From contig CAJUNH010000004.1 of NCBI GenBank assembly GCA_910587795.1, positions 85,614-149,613 of the forward strand: 64,000 bases of DNA, in the 5' to 3' direction. The notes under the pieces are model-generated. The model saw only the letters and a program-made list of their open reading frames with translations, was not told where the DNA came from and ran no database searches. This stretch comes from an uncultured Christensenellaceae bacterium. GTDB lineage: Bacteria > Bacillota > Clostridia > Christensenellales > CAG-314. The position numbers and the translations under genes are program-made. Positions 34,806 through 44,035 of the stretch are shown one piece after another (the first letter of the stretch is position 1; each line of letters opens with the position of its first letter).

Positions 34806-36446
34806 ATGAGCGAATTTAAAAACTTTATCGAAGATATAATTGATAACGATATAAAAAGCGGCAAGGTTACCGAGGTTTGTACGCGTTTTCCGCCCGAGCC
34901 TAACGGGTATCTGCACATAGGTCACGCTAAAAGTCTATGCATCAATTTTGGAATAAAAACAAAATACAACGGCAAGTGCAATTTGCGTTTTGACGATACA
35001 AATCCCAGTAAGGAAGATACCGAATACGTGGAAAGTATTAAAAACGATATCGAATGGCTGGGCTTTAAGTGGGACAAACTGTTGTTTGCCAGCGATTACT
35101 TTGACGTTATGTTCGATTGCGCGGTTAAGCTTATAAACAAAGGCTTGGCGTACGTATCGGACGAAACGGCGGAGGAAATACGCGAACGCCGCGGAACTCT
35201 TACCGAGGCGGGAACGGAGAGCCCGTACCGCAACCGCAGCGCGGAGGAAAACTTGCAGCTGTTTTACGGAATGCGCGACGGCAAGTACGCCGACGGCAGT
35301 AAGGTGCTTAGGGCAAAGATAGATATGTCGTCTTCTAACATAAATATGCGCGATCCCGTAATATACCGCGTGCTGCGCGCGCATCACCATAATACGGGGG
35401 ACAAATGGTGCATTTACCCGATGTACGACTTTGCTCACCCCATAGAGGACGCTTACGAGGGAATTACGCATTCGATCTGCACTTTGGAGTTTGAAGATCA
35501 TCGTCCGTTATACGACTGGGTCGTTAAGTCTTGCGATTTTCCCGAACCGCGTCCGCAGCAGATAGAGTTTGCGCGTCTTAACGTTACCAATACGATTATG
35601 TCCAAACGCTATCTGAAAAAGTTGGTGGACGAAGGCAAAGTTATGGGCTGGGACGACCCCCGCATGCCTACGCTTTCGGGTTTACGCAGACGCGGCTATC
35701 CCGCCGCCGCTTTACGCGATTTTTGCGAGCGTATAGGCGTAAGCAAAGCAAACAGCGAAGTGGAAGAAGGCTATTTGCAAGCATGCGTCCGTGACGAACT
35801 TAACAAAACCGCCGATCGGGTAATGGCGGTGTTTGACCCGTTAAAAGTAGTGCTTACCAACTTTGAAGGTACGGAAGATTTGACTGTGGAAAATAACCCA
35901 AATGCCGAGCCTTTGACGTACAGAACCGTACCGCTTTCTAAGGAAATTTACATCGACCGCGCAGATTTTGCGTTGGTACCTCCGCCCAAATATTACCGTC
36001 TTAAACCTGGCGGGGTAGTCCGTCTTAAAGGCGCGTATATTATACGCTGCGACGAAGTAATACAGGATACGGACGGTAACGTTACGGAATTGCACTGTTT
36101 TGTGTTGCCTAATTCCAAATCGGGCAGCGATACCAGCGGCGTTAAAGTTAAGGGCGTAATCCAGTGGGCGGACGCGTCAACCTGCATCGATATTACGGTG
36201 CGCAAGCTGCAAAGTTTGCTTACCGACGTTGTAGACGGAGTAACGGACTTTAATCAGCGCTTTAACGAGGACAGTTTAAAGGTTGTTTGCGCCAAAGCGG
36301 AGCGCAGTTTGCTTACCGCAAAAGTTGAAGATAAATTTCAGTTTATGCGCGTAGGTTATTATGTGTTGGATAAGGACAGCACAAAAAACAATTTGGTGTT
36401 TAACGAAATCGTAAGTTTAAAGGACAATTTTAATAAACCTAACTGA
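34806..36446 (+). CDS. glnS: glutaminyl-tRNA synthetase
   Basis: A 546-residue class I synthetase. The start ATG 34806 follows AAAGGTATAAAA; the frame from 34755 lies inside dnaB. Landmarks are RFPPEPNGYLHIGHAKS (HIGH motif at about 33-36), LRFDDTNPSKEDTEYV, the KMSKS-equivalent NTIMSKRYLKKLVDEG (about 263), and the anticodon-binding beta-barrel domain from about residue 330. It charges tRNA-Gln with glutamine directly, which many Bacillota lack, using the GatCAB route instead. That makes its presence mildly notable. Confidence 0.95.
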   Translation: MSEFKNFIEDIIDNDIKSGKVTEVCTRFPPEPNGYLHIGHAKSLCINFGIKTKYNGKCNLRFDDTNPSKEDTEYVESIKNDIEWLGFKWDKLLFASDYFDVMFDCAVKLINKGLAYVSDETAEEIRERRGTLTEAGTESPYRNRSAEENLQLFYGMRDGKYADGSKVLRAKIDMSSSNINMRDPVIYRVLRAHHHNTGDKWCIYPMYDFAHPIEDAYEGITHSICTLEFEDHRPLYDWVVKSCDFPEPRPQQIEFARLNVTNTIMSKRYLKKLVDEGKVMGWDDPRMPTLSGLRRRGYPAAALRDFCERIGVSKANSEVEEGYLQACVRDELNKTADRVMAVFDPLKVVLTNFEGTEDLTVENNPNAEPLTYRTVPLSKEIYIDRADFALVPPPKYYRLKPGGVVRLKGAYIIRCDEVIQDTDGNVTELHCFVLPNSKSGSDTSGVKVKGVIQWADASTCIDITVRKLQSLLTDVVDGVTDFNQRFNEDSLKVVCAKAERSLLTAKVEDKFQFMRVGYYVLDKDSTKNNLVFNEIVSLKDNFNKPN

Positions 36447-36550
36447 AATAAATTTTGTAAACATAAATCGTGCATTTTTAACATGCCGTTTCCGTATTTT
36501 TCCGCCAAAATTTCTTCCTAAACGAAATATCGGGGATTAGTTTGTTGGCA

Positions 36551-36579
36551 TTGACAAATACTAAACGATGGTATATAAT
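36551..36579 (+). promoter_or_regulatory. promoter of the zinc-ribbon array gene
   Basis: TTGACA (36551-36556), 17-base spacer, TATAAT (36574-36579): an almost ideal SigA promoter. Confidence 0.8.
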
Positions 36580-36635
36580 ATCTAGATGTAGCCATAGTTT
36601 TATCTGTGGCAGGCGATATTACAAACAGGTGAATT

Positions 36636-37472
36636 ATGAAAGTATGCAAACATTGCGGGGAAATCAACCCCGGCGATTCGGCGTTTTGCTGTAATTGCGG
36701 AAATACTAACTTCATATTTCAAGAAGAGGTAACTTGCCCCAACTGCGGAGCCGTAAACGACAAGTCATACGCGTTTTGTATCGATTGCGGATCGAGCCTT
36801 ACTCCGCCGGCGCAGACGTCTTCCGCGGTAAACGCCGAAGCGTTTTACGATGTGGAAACGAGCAGCGTATCGCGCGAGGTGGCGGACTTGTACGGCGGAG
36901 TTATGATGACTCCCAGCGAAACGTCGCAGTGTCCTTCTTGCGGGGCGGCTATTGCGCTTACGGCAATTTTTTGCGATAAGTGCGGTACAAGCGTTGCCGA
37001 TTTGCACGAGCACCGAGTGGTTCAGCGCAAGGTTTGCCCGCAATGCGGCAGACCCAATTCGTTGGAGTCGCACTTCTGTTCGTACTGCTTTACGTCGCTT
37101 GCGGACGCGGATACGGAAGATATGCAAGTCGTGCACGAAAGCAGAAATTTGGGCGAAATGTCGGTCAGGCAGGTAATGTTGGAAAGCCCCAACGGCAAAA
37201 AGCTGGTTTGCCCTAACTGCGGCACGTTAAATTCCCGCGAAGAGGAATTTTGCGAAAGCTGCGGACTTAAACTTGTTATAGAGGAGCCCAAACGTTATTG
37301 TCCCAGCTGCGGAGCGGAAAACTCCGTTGACAGCGCGTTTTGCGCCAAATGCCGTTGGTCGTTTACCAACGCTAAGCCGGACGCGGTAGACAACTGGACT
37401 TGCGAATGCGGTTATTCTAACGAAAAAGAAGATAAATTTTGTTCCCGTTGCGGAAAAAAGAGAAAAAAATAA
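36636..37472 (+). CDS. protein with seven tandem zinc ribbons
   Basis: A 278-residue protein that carries seven CxxC...CxxC zinc-ribbon units of the zinc-ribbon/DZR type (for example CKHCGEINPGDSAFCCNCG and CPSCGAENSVDSAFCAKC), separated by short linkers. No membrane segment or other domain is visible. Such arrays often serve as protein-binding scaffolds. A strong promoter precedes it, and the next gene also starts with zinc ribbons, 12 bases downstream, so the two probably interact. Function unknown. Confidence 0.75.
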   Translation: MKVCKHCGEINPGDSAFCCNCGNTNFIFQEEVTCPNCGAVNDKSYAFCIDCGSSLTPPAQTSSAVNAEAFYDVETSSVSREVADLYGGVMMTPSETSQCPSCGAAIALTAIFCDKCGTSVADLHEHRVVQRKVCPQCGRPNSLESHFCSYCFTSLADADTEDMQVVHESRNLGEMSVRQVMLESPNGKKLVCPNCGTLNSREEEFCESCGLKLVIEEPKRYCPSCGAENSVDSAFCAKCRWSFTNAKPDAVDNWTCECGYSNEKEDKFCSRCGKKRKK

Positions 37473-37484
37473 GGAGACAAACTT

Positions 37485-38879
37485 ATGAACAGTTCCAACA
37501 GTTTTAATATCTGTCCTCGCTGCGGAAATTCCAATTCCCTAAATGCGAAGTATTGTTCTAGGTGCGGCGCACAACTCAAAGTGCCGACCGAAGCGGTCGT
37601 TTGCCATAAATGCCATACGCGCAATTATTCTTTGGCTAATTTCTGCCGTAACTGCGGCGCCACATTAAAAGTGGGCGCGCAAACAAAAATTTGTCCAAGA
37701 TGCGGAAGGGAAATAGGCGCAGAGGAAAATATGTGCGCTTGCGGGTATTCGTTTGTTACAATGCAGCAAACTCAGCCTCGCAAAGTGGACGTCACTTCTA
37801 CAAACAAGGATAAAAAGCGCGATAAAAAACGTAATAAAAACCGTCAAGAGGATAATTATCCGCAACAATCCTATGCTCAGCAAGGTCAAGCCGAGCAGCA
37901 ATCCGCAAACGGCGGTAAAAAACCCAAAAAGAGCGGACGCGGATTTGCATTGTTTGCATTTTTGTTTTTGGCGCTGTTTGTGTATGTTATAATTGCGCCC
38001 GCAACGGCAAGACCGGGGTTTTTGACAAATTTTGACAAAGGTTTTTACCATCATAACAAAACGGAAAATCCCGACGGACCGTCCGCTGTTTTAGGCGAGT
38101 CGTCAAACTTATATGCCGAAGGAGACGAAGGAACAGCAACGCCTGAGGAAACATGGACGGTAACGTTTAAAAACGGCGATGCTACGGTTGCGACTGTAAC
38201 GGTAGTAAAAGGGCAAAAGCTTACGGCAGAACAAATCCCCGCCGCGCCAACTGCTCCCGAAGGAAAGGAATTTAAGGGCTGGTTTGCAGGCGAAACGGCA
38301 ATTACTGCCGAAACTGACATAACAGGCGATATAACCGTAACGGCTGGTTTTGCGGACGTCGCGGTAACCGAACCCGATCCTAACGCACCTCAGGATTACG
38401 TTTACGGTTGGGAATTGATAGGCGACATCATAAAGTTGTTTGACGAAGAACACCGTGCGGCAATGGATGCGTTTGAAGGCGGCGCGTTTGCATACATTCT
38501 AGACCAACTGGGAACGGCAACTTTCGTTATGGTGGCAATGTTTGCGATATTCGTACTGACGGCATTTTTCCACCTTATCGTGTGTCTGTTCCGTATTATA
38601 TCTCCGCGCAGATCTAAGCACGGCAATTTGCTGTATTTGATACTGTTTATTGTAACGGCAGTGCTTACCGCGTTGATGCTATGCTCGCATATGCTGCCGG
38701 GCGAGGGAAATTTCTTTGCAAGCGTAAGAGAATTCTTTACTCCCAAACACAACGGAATTGCCTGCTCGTACGGCTATGCGCTGATATTTATTCCCGCATA
38801 CTATTTATTCTTCTGGATTTACTCTAACATGGCAAAGAAAAAGGGTGCGAAAAAATCCAAAAAAGACAACGGTAAATAA
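37485..38879 (+). CDS. zinc-ribbon membrane protein with InlB B-like repeat
   Basis: A 464-residue protein. Residues about 1-85 hold three zinc ribbons (CPRCGNSNSLNAKYCSRCG and similar). A basic, Gln-rich linker leads to a membrane segment (about 150-172). An extracytoplasmic Listeria/Bacteroides (InlB B)-type repeat follows (VTFKNGDATVATVTVVKGQ.., GKEFKGWFAGETAI, about 220-290). Three further membrane segments lie at about 345-370, 385-405 and 425-448. Cytoplasmic ribbons linked to an outside repeat suggest signal transfer or anchoring across the membrane. The function is unknown. Next to the seven-ribbon protein in an operon. Confidence 0.75.
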   Translation: MNSSNSFNICPRCGNSNSLNAKYCSRCGAQLKVPTEAVVCHKCHTRNYSLANFCRNCGATLKVGAQTKICPRCGREIGAEENMCACGYSFVTMQQTQPRKVDVTSTNKDKKRDKKRNKNRQEDNYPQQSYAQQGQAEQQSANGGKKPKKSGRGFALFAFLFLALFVYVIIAPATARPGFLTNFDKGFYHHNKTENPDGPSAVLGESSNLYAEGDEGTATPEETWTVTFKNGDATVATVTVVKGQKLTAEQIPAAPTAPEGKEFKGWFAGETAITAETDITGDITVTAGFADVAVTEPDPNAPQDYVYGWELIGDIIKLFDEEHRAAMDAFEGGAFAYILDQLGTATFVMVAMFAIFVLTAFFHLIVCLFRIISPRRSKHGNLLYLILFIVTAVLTALMLCSHMLPGEGNFFASVREFFTPKHNGIACSYGYALIFIPAYYLFFWIYSNMAKKKGAKKSKKDNGK

Positions 38880-38885
38880 TTTAAA

Positions 38886-38932
38886 CCCACTCCGTGGGAG
38901 CCTCTCCCTTGGTACAAAGGAGAGGCTCTTAA
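38886..38932 (+). terminator. terminator of the zinc-ribbon operon
   Basis: CCCAC/GTGGG and then AGCCTCTCC/GGAGAGGCT hairpins, followed by CTTAACTTATT. Confidence 0.75.
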
Positions 38933-39053
38933 CTTATTAATCGTAGGTATTAGAGCAATAAAACAGCAACATATTACTTAACGCAATAATAAACGGAAAT
39001 TAATTTCATAAAACACAATACATAAAAATTTCTCAAAGAGGTACATACATTAT

Positions 39054-40841
39054 ATGAAAATCACATCGCAGTATTTACGTGATAAATATCTCGGCTTTTT
39101 TAAAGAAAGAGGTCACGCCGTAATTAAGTCGGCAAGTCTTATTCCGGAAAACGATCCGTCGGTGCTTTTTACAACGGCGGGCATGCATCCATTAATACCG
39201 TATTTGCTCGGTCAAAAACACCCTAACGGCACCAGACTGACCGACGTACAAAAGTGCGTGCGCACGGGCGATATAGAGGAAGTCGGCGACGATTCGCACT
39301 TGACGTTTTTTGAAATGTTGGGCAACTGGTCGCTGGGCGATTATTTTAACCGCGAATCGATTAAGTGGAGTTACGAGTTTTTAACGTCACCCGAATACTT
39401 GGGGTTGGACGTCAACCGTTTGTCCGTAACGGTGTTTGCCGGCGACGACGACGCGGCTCGGGACGAAGACTCCGCCAGAGTGTGGCAGGAGTGCGGTATA
39501 CCTAAGGAGCGTATTTATTACATGCCCAAAAAGAACAACTGGTGGATAGCCGGCACAACGGGACCTTGCGGACCGGATACGGAAATCTTTTGGGATACAG
39601 GCAAACCCGCTTGCGGCAAAGATTGCAATCCCAGTTGCGACTGCGGAAAATATTTGGAAATTTGGAATAACGTATTTATGCAGTTTAACCGTCAAGCCGA
39701 CGGAACGTATTTGCCTCTTGTTCAAAAAAACGTAGATACAGGTATGGGCTTAGAGCGTACCGTGTGCGTACTTAACGGAATGAAGTCCGTTTACGATATC
39801 GACTTGTTTCAAGGCGCTTTGGAAAAAATCCAACAGCTGTCGGGTAAAATCTACGGCACGGACGACAAAACGACAAAGGCAATGCGCGTAATTGCCGACC
39901 ACGTTCGCACTGCGACGTTTCTTTTGGGCGACCCCGTAGGCGTAACGCCCAGCAACGTTGATCAGGGATACGTATTGCGCCGTTTGATTCGCCGCGCTGT
40001 ACGGATGGCAAATTCGCTTGATATGCCTAAGGGAAGCATTGCGCAAATTGCAGAAGTATATATAAACGTATACAAAGACGCTTACACGGAGTTGACGGAA
40101 AACGCAAGTAAAATTGTGGACGAACTGAATAAGGAAGAAGAAAAATTTTCCAAAACGCTTGTGTCGGGTGAAAAGGAATTTTTAAAGGTAATTTCCCATA
40201 TTCAGGGCAGCGTTGTCCCTGGCGGTACGGCGTTTAAGCTTTACGATACGTTCGGTTTCCCTGTGGAGATGACAATAGAACTTGCCGCCGAAAACGGATT
40301 TACTGTGGACGTAGAAGGTTTTAAAACAAAGTTTGCCGAGCATCAGGCTAAATCTCATGCGGGGAGCGAACAGCGCTTTAAAGGCGGTATGGCGGAAGGC
40401 GGCGGACAGGAAACAACCTTTTTGCATACGGCTACGCACTTATTGCAGGCGGCTTTGCGCAGAGTGCTAGGCGACGAGGTAAAGCAAAAGGGCAGTAATA
40501 TCACTCCCGAAAGACTTCGCTTCGATTTCAGTTTCGGCCGTCCTATGACTGCGGAGGAAATAGCGGAAACCGAGCGTTTGGTAAACGAAGCGATAGCGCG
40601 CAAATTGCCTATAACGTGTGAAGAAATGACCGTAGAAGAAGCCCGCAAAACGGGAGCTATAGGTCTGTTCGGCGACAGATACGGCGAGGTTGTTAAAGTG
40701 TATACAATGGGCGATTTCAGTAAAGAAATCTGCGGAGGTCCGCACGCGGACAACACAGGCGATTTGGCTCACTTTGTAATTACAAAGGAGCAGTCCTCGT
40801 CCGGCGGAGTCCGTCGTATCAAGGCGGAATTGCGCAAATAA
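39054..40841 (+). CDS. alaS: compact alanyl-tRNA synthetase
   Basis: A 595-residue AlaRS. The catalytic domain opens MKITSQYLRDKYLGFFKERG and includes TTAGMHPLIPYLLGQ and LGNWSLGDYFNRE, with tRNA-recognition helices up to about 400. A short linker (QRFKGGMAEGGGQ) leads straight to the editing domain with HTATH (about 463-467) and CGGPH (about 566-570), ending in GGVRRIKAELRK. Full-length enzymes (about 870) have a beta-barrel before the editing part and a C-Ala domain after it; both are missing. This matches a compact AlaRS subtype seen in some Bacillota and CPR bacteria, so I read it as functional. Confidence 0.88.
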   Translation: MKITSQYLRDKYLGFFKERGHAVIKSASLIPENDPSVLFTTAGMHPLIPYLLGQKHPNGTRLTDVQKCVRTGDIEEVGDDSHLTFFEMLGNWSLGDYFNRESIKWSYEFLTSPEYLGLDVNRLSVTVFAGDDDAARDEDSARVWQECGIPKERIYYMPKKNNWWIAGTTGPCGPDTEIFWDTGKPACGKDCNPSCDCGKYLEIWNNVFMQFNRQADGTYLPLVQKNVDTGMGLERTVCVLNGMKSVYDIDLFQGALEKIQQLSGKIYGTDDKTTKAMRVIADHVRTATFLLGDPVGVTPSNVDQGYVLRRLIRRAVRMANSLDMPKGSIAQIAEVYINVYKDAYTELTENASKIVDELNKEEEKFSKTLVSGEKEFLKVISHIQGSVVPGGTAFKLYDTFGFPVEMTIELAAENGFTVDVEGFKTKFAEHQAKSHAGSEQRFKGGMAEGGGQETTFLHTATHLLQAALRRVLGDEVKQKGSNITPERLRFDFSFGRPMTAEEIAETERLVNEAIARKLPITCEEMTVEEARKTGAIGLFGDRYGEVVKVYTMGDFSKEICGGPHADNTGDLAHFVITKEQSSSGGVRRIKAELRK

Positions 40842-41058
40842 CCGTTTGTAGTTTACGGTAACGGAAAATATAATCTGCGGCTTTATGCGGCATGAATAAA
40901 ACATTTGATATGTTGCAGATTTAATTAAGCCTGATACTTGTGTTTTTTGTGTTCGTTATAGTTAAAGAGTTAAACGCGTGCGTTGTCTTTTACGGTTTGA
41001 CCGTACTGCGATGTCAATAGATACGCATAATACATATAAGTTTAAAAGGAGGACGAAT

Positions 41059-42681
41059 ATGAAAAGGAAATTATTGTTGGTTTTGGCGGTTATCTTTGCT
41101 TTGGCGGTAACGCTTACCGCTTGCGAACATATCCATACATATGCTGAAGAATGGACATACGACGCGGAATACCATTGGCGCGAAGCCACCTGCGGTGATA
41201 CGGAAGAAGTATTTGGCAAAGAAAAACACAGTATGGCGGGCGTTCCCGGCGGCGATATGGAAGAGTGTACGGTATGCAAATATTCTAAGCCCGTTTCCGT
41301 TGTGCCTAATCCGGACGTCGAACCCGAACCTGAACACGACTATGTAGACGGCGTATGTACGGATTGCGGACAATGGAGCAGCGTCACCGACGTTGTGCTG
41401 GCTCAAGTATCAAAGTTGGACGTATGGAACTACGTAATAACTGCGGAAAACGTAACTGCAAATATTCCAACGTCGGGCAACGGCGCGGAGACTGTAACCG
41501 TAGAATATGCCGAGTTGAAACTCGGTTTATCTAAAAACGGTGCAGTCGAAGGATGCGGATATATTAACTTTAAAACGTCGTCTAACGTCAACGTCGTTGC
41601 GGCGGCAACGGTCAAAGACGGTATAGTATATGCCCGTTACGAAGAAAACTTCGCCATTAAATATTTTCGCTTGACCGTAGAAGAATTGCTTGGCGAGTTG
41701 GACATAGAAATCGGTATTAACGAATTAAAACAATTTATCGAAGAAATTAATGCAAACACGCAGCAAATACAGTCAGGCGTAAAGGAACTGTTGGATGCTT
41801 TAAAACAACTGCCTCCTCAAGACGGTGCTGTACAATGGATTAAAGATACGTTTTTGACGTTAAACACAGATAAAAGCACTGCGGACACAACAGTATATAC
41901 CGTAAAGTTCGATTTTTTGCGTACGGTAAATAACGTATTAAATACAAAGACGGTTTTACAATATTTCGAGTCTGTATTCGGCGAAGGAAGTTATGCTAAA
42001 ATCCCCGCTACGGCGGAAGCGTTGTTCGACGTTAAAGTCGGTGATATTTTGGACGGACTGGAAGCGCAGGGTTATACTCTGGACGATATAATCGATATGC
42101 TTAACGTTGCGGTAGCGGCATACTATCCCGACGATAACGTAAATACAGTCGACCAATTAATGGCGAAGTTGGGCGTAGACTTAAAAGGCGTAACCGTTAA
42201 GGAATATATTTTGTTGGCAAAACCTCTTACTCCCCGGCAAATGCTTAAATTGGCTCAGGCAGACGTAGCGGCGGATAAGCAAATAACAGTCGAGCAAATT
42301 ATCGCTGCGTTAACCGACGTATGTAACGGCGTTAAGGATTTAACCGTTTACGATATTATTGCGAAATCGGTCAACTTACAAATTAACGGCGGACAGCTTT
42401 ATAACGTTGTGGAAGGCATAGCGGAAATTTTGGACGGCGGATTAACGGTGGAATTAAGTTTTAAAAATAACGTTTTACAGCAAGTATACGTGGAATTTGA
42501 CGTAGACGAACCGTCTCCCCTCGACTTAAATGCCGACGAAGCGGAAAAGCTGATTTACGCTATCCAACAGCAGTTGGCGCAATTTAAAGCAGGCGGCGTT
42601 TGCATTGTAAACGGCGGAAACTTGCAGCAGGATTATTCCAAACTGATTGACGTAGTAATTTCCGGACTCGAAAACGTTTAA
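41059..42681 (+). CDS. lipoprotein with His/Trp/Cys motifs
   Basis: A 540-residue protein with GGAGG before ATG 41059. Signal peptide with lipobox LTAC at about residues 19-22. Residues about 22-90 hold a Cys/His-rich segment (TYDAEYHWREATCGD, EECTVCKYSKP, CTDCGQW). The rest is an LppX/LolA-like alternating strand pattern plus long helices (residues about 110-540, with INANTQQIQSGVKELLDALK). It is anchored outside the membrane. Function unknown. The Cys/His segment recalls that of the lipoprotein at 59688. Confidence 0.7.
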   Translation: MKRKLLLVLAVIFALAVTLTACEHIHTYAEEWTYDAEYHWREATCGDTEEVFGKEKHSMAGVPGGDMEECTVCKYSKPVSVVPNPDVEPEPEHDYVDGVCTDCGQWSSVTDVVLAQVSKLDVWNYVITAENVTANIPTSGNGAETVTVEYAELKLGLSKNGAVEGCGYINFKTSSNVNVVAAATVKDGIVYARYEENFAIKYFRLTVEELLGELDIEIGINELKQFIEEINANTQQIQSGVKELLDALKQLPPQDGAVQWIKDTFLTLNTDKSTADTTVYTVKFDFLRTVNNVLNTKTVLQYFESVFGEGSYAKIPATAEALFDVKVGDILDGLEAQGYTLDDIIDMLNVAVAAYYPDDNVNTVDQLMAKLGVDLKGVTVKEYILLAKPLTPRQMLKLAQADVAADKQITVEQIIAALTDVCNGVKDLTVYDIIAKSVNLQINGGQLYNVVEGIAEILDGGLTVELSFKNNVLQQVYVEFDVDEPSPLDLNADEAEKLIYAIQQQLAQFKAGGVCIVNGGNLQQDYSKLIDVVISGLENV

Positions 42682-42820
42682 AATATCAGTGCCGTAACAG
42701 CGGTTGAATTGCGCGTGCGTTAATTTACGTTTGTTAATCAATAATAAATTTGACTGAAAAATCTAATATGCAAAAATAATATTGCGGTAACGGTTATTTT
42801 AATAAATGTAAAAAAATAAA

Positions 42821-42848
42821 GCGGCAGCGGAGTACGCTGCCGCTTTTA
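42821..42848 (+). terminator. terminator of the lipoprotein gene
   Basis: GCGGCAGCG (42821-42829) pairs with CGCTGCCGC (42835-42843), followed by TTTTAAT. Confidence 0.88.
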
Positions 42849-42981
42849 ATATCGATTGATAGTAAAATTTGGGAAATTATATTTAAGTGGTTTTATTTTG
42901 TATTCTAGGGTAATTTAAATATATTAGACTGAGGGTAAATTTATTTTATAGGGCAGCAGCTAAAATAAATCGGTTAAACAA

Positions 42982-43015
42982 AAAAGGCTCAACCAACACG
43001 GTTGATAGCCTTTTG
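42982..43015 (-). terminator. terminator of the cyclodeaminase gene
   Basis: AAAAGGCT and CAACC pair with GGTTG and AGCCTTTT. On the minus strand this ends in a T-run, downstream of the gene at 43182. The gap 42682-43181 holds no gene I can see. Confidence 0.75.
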
Positions 43016-43181
43016 TCTTAAAAAAAACACCTAATCATTTAAAACGAATTTAAGTTCAAATTAAAGACGGAAAAAATAATACTTTTAACAAAATAACCTA
43101 ATGGCAACGTAACATTTCGGGATACGTCCCTAACAGAATAGCACAAAAAGCGTCTTTTGTAAACTTTTTTCGACAAAATCT

Positions 43182-43769
43182 CTATTTTATTTCCGCAATT
43201 ATAGTTTCGGCTTGTTTTTCCAACATGGTTTTTAATTGTAGGTCGTGTATAAAGCAAGTGTTGGCGTATACGTTTTTTACGGAAAAATCAACCACCGTTC
43301 TAAGCAAACTTATGCCTATTTCGCAGTCGCTTGCAACGTACTTAGACAGTCGGTTAAGTACGCGCATATCCGCGCGCTTTAAAACGTCTGCACATAATTT
43401 CATTACGTCCAACGGCACAAGCGTAGCTTTGTGAAACGCCTTTTGCAACGTAGCTGTACGTATGCGTATATGTTCATCCGTATCTTTGGGCAGTTTGCGC
43501 GCCGCTACAATATCGTCGTATGCCGCAGCGTCGTCGTTGGACAGTTTGTACAAACATCTGCGCGCGCGAATGCAGGTTGCCAGCTCGCTTTTTAAATAAG
43601 AGTAATTGTCTTCGTCGGCAGACAGTTTTTCCAACGTTACGTTTATTGCCATCTCTATTAAAGCGCACGCTTCCGCGCCCACAACCGCCAACGCGCTTCC
43701 TCCTCCCGGCGCGGGGGCTTTGCTTGCAAGTACGTCGCAGTATTTTTCTATCGTCATTTGTTCAAACAT
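43182..43769 (-). CDS. formiminotetrahydrofolate cyclodeaminase-like protein
   Basis: A 195-residue protein of the FTCD_C/cyclodeaminase family. The start MFEQMTIEKYCDVLASKAPAPGGGSALA has the family's PGGGSA motif, which binds the folate. The rest is four long helices. It would convert 5-formimino-THF to 5,10-methenyl-THF, or act as a methenyl-THF cyclohydrolase. In Clostridia these proteins often stand alone. Only gene on the minus strand in the 30-55 kb core region. Confidence 0.85.
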   Translation of the reverse strand: MFEQMTIEKYCDVLASKAPAPGGGSALAVVGAEACALIEMAINVTLEKLSADEDNYSYLKSELATCIRARRCLYKLSNDDAAAYDDIVAARKLPKDTDEHIRIRTATLQKAFHKATLVPLDVMKLCADVLKRADMRVLNRLSKYVASDCEIGISLLRTVVDFSVKNVYANTCFIHDLQLKTMLEKQAETIIAEIK

Positions 43770-43932
43770 ATCGTTACCTCACACAATAATTATATAGATA
43801 AACTGCCCGTAAGTCAATCGCTGTAAAATAACCCGTCGTCTTTATTTTAGCGTTTTAATCTCTTTTAAATATTAAATTTGTCAAATTAACGTTAATAAAA
43901 ACAAATTATTTTTTAAAACACCGTTTAAACTA

Positions 43933-43961
43933 TTGACATTAGGTGCATATAGTGATATATT
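43933..43961 (+). promoter_or_regulatory. SigA promoter of the heat-shock operon
   Basis: TTGACA (43933-43938), 17-base spacer, TATATT (43956-43961). Start expected near 43968. Confidence 0.85.
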
Positions 43962-43972
43962 AGAAGCATAAA

Positions 43973-43999
43973 TTAGCAGTCGACGCGTTAGATTGCTAA
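43973..43999 (+). promoter_or_regulatory. CIRCE operator (HrcA binding site)
   Basis: TTAGCAGTC-N9-GATTGCTAA compared with the consensus TTAGCACTC-N9-GAGTGCTAA: one mismatch in each arm. It lies just after the transcription start, so HrcA binding would block transcription. Confidence 0.88.
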
Positions 44000-44035
44000 C
44001 ACTCCGCTAAAACCGCTGACAGAGGAACGCCGATA

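Noticed and set aside
39054..40841. alaS as a truncated pseudogene
   Set aside because: The end GVRRIKAELRK and both editing motifs fit a known compact subtype; the frame is intact.
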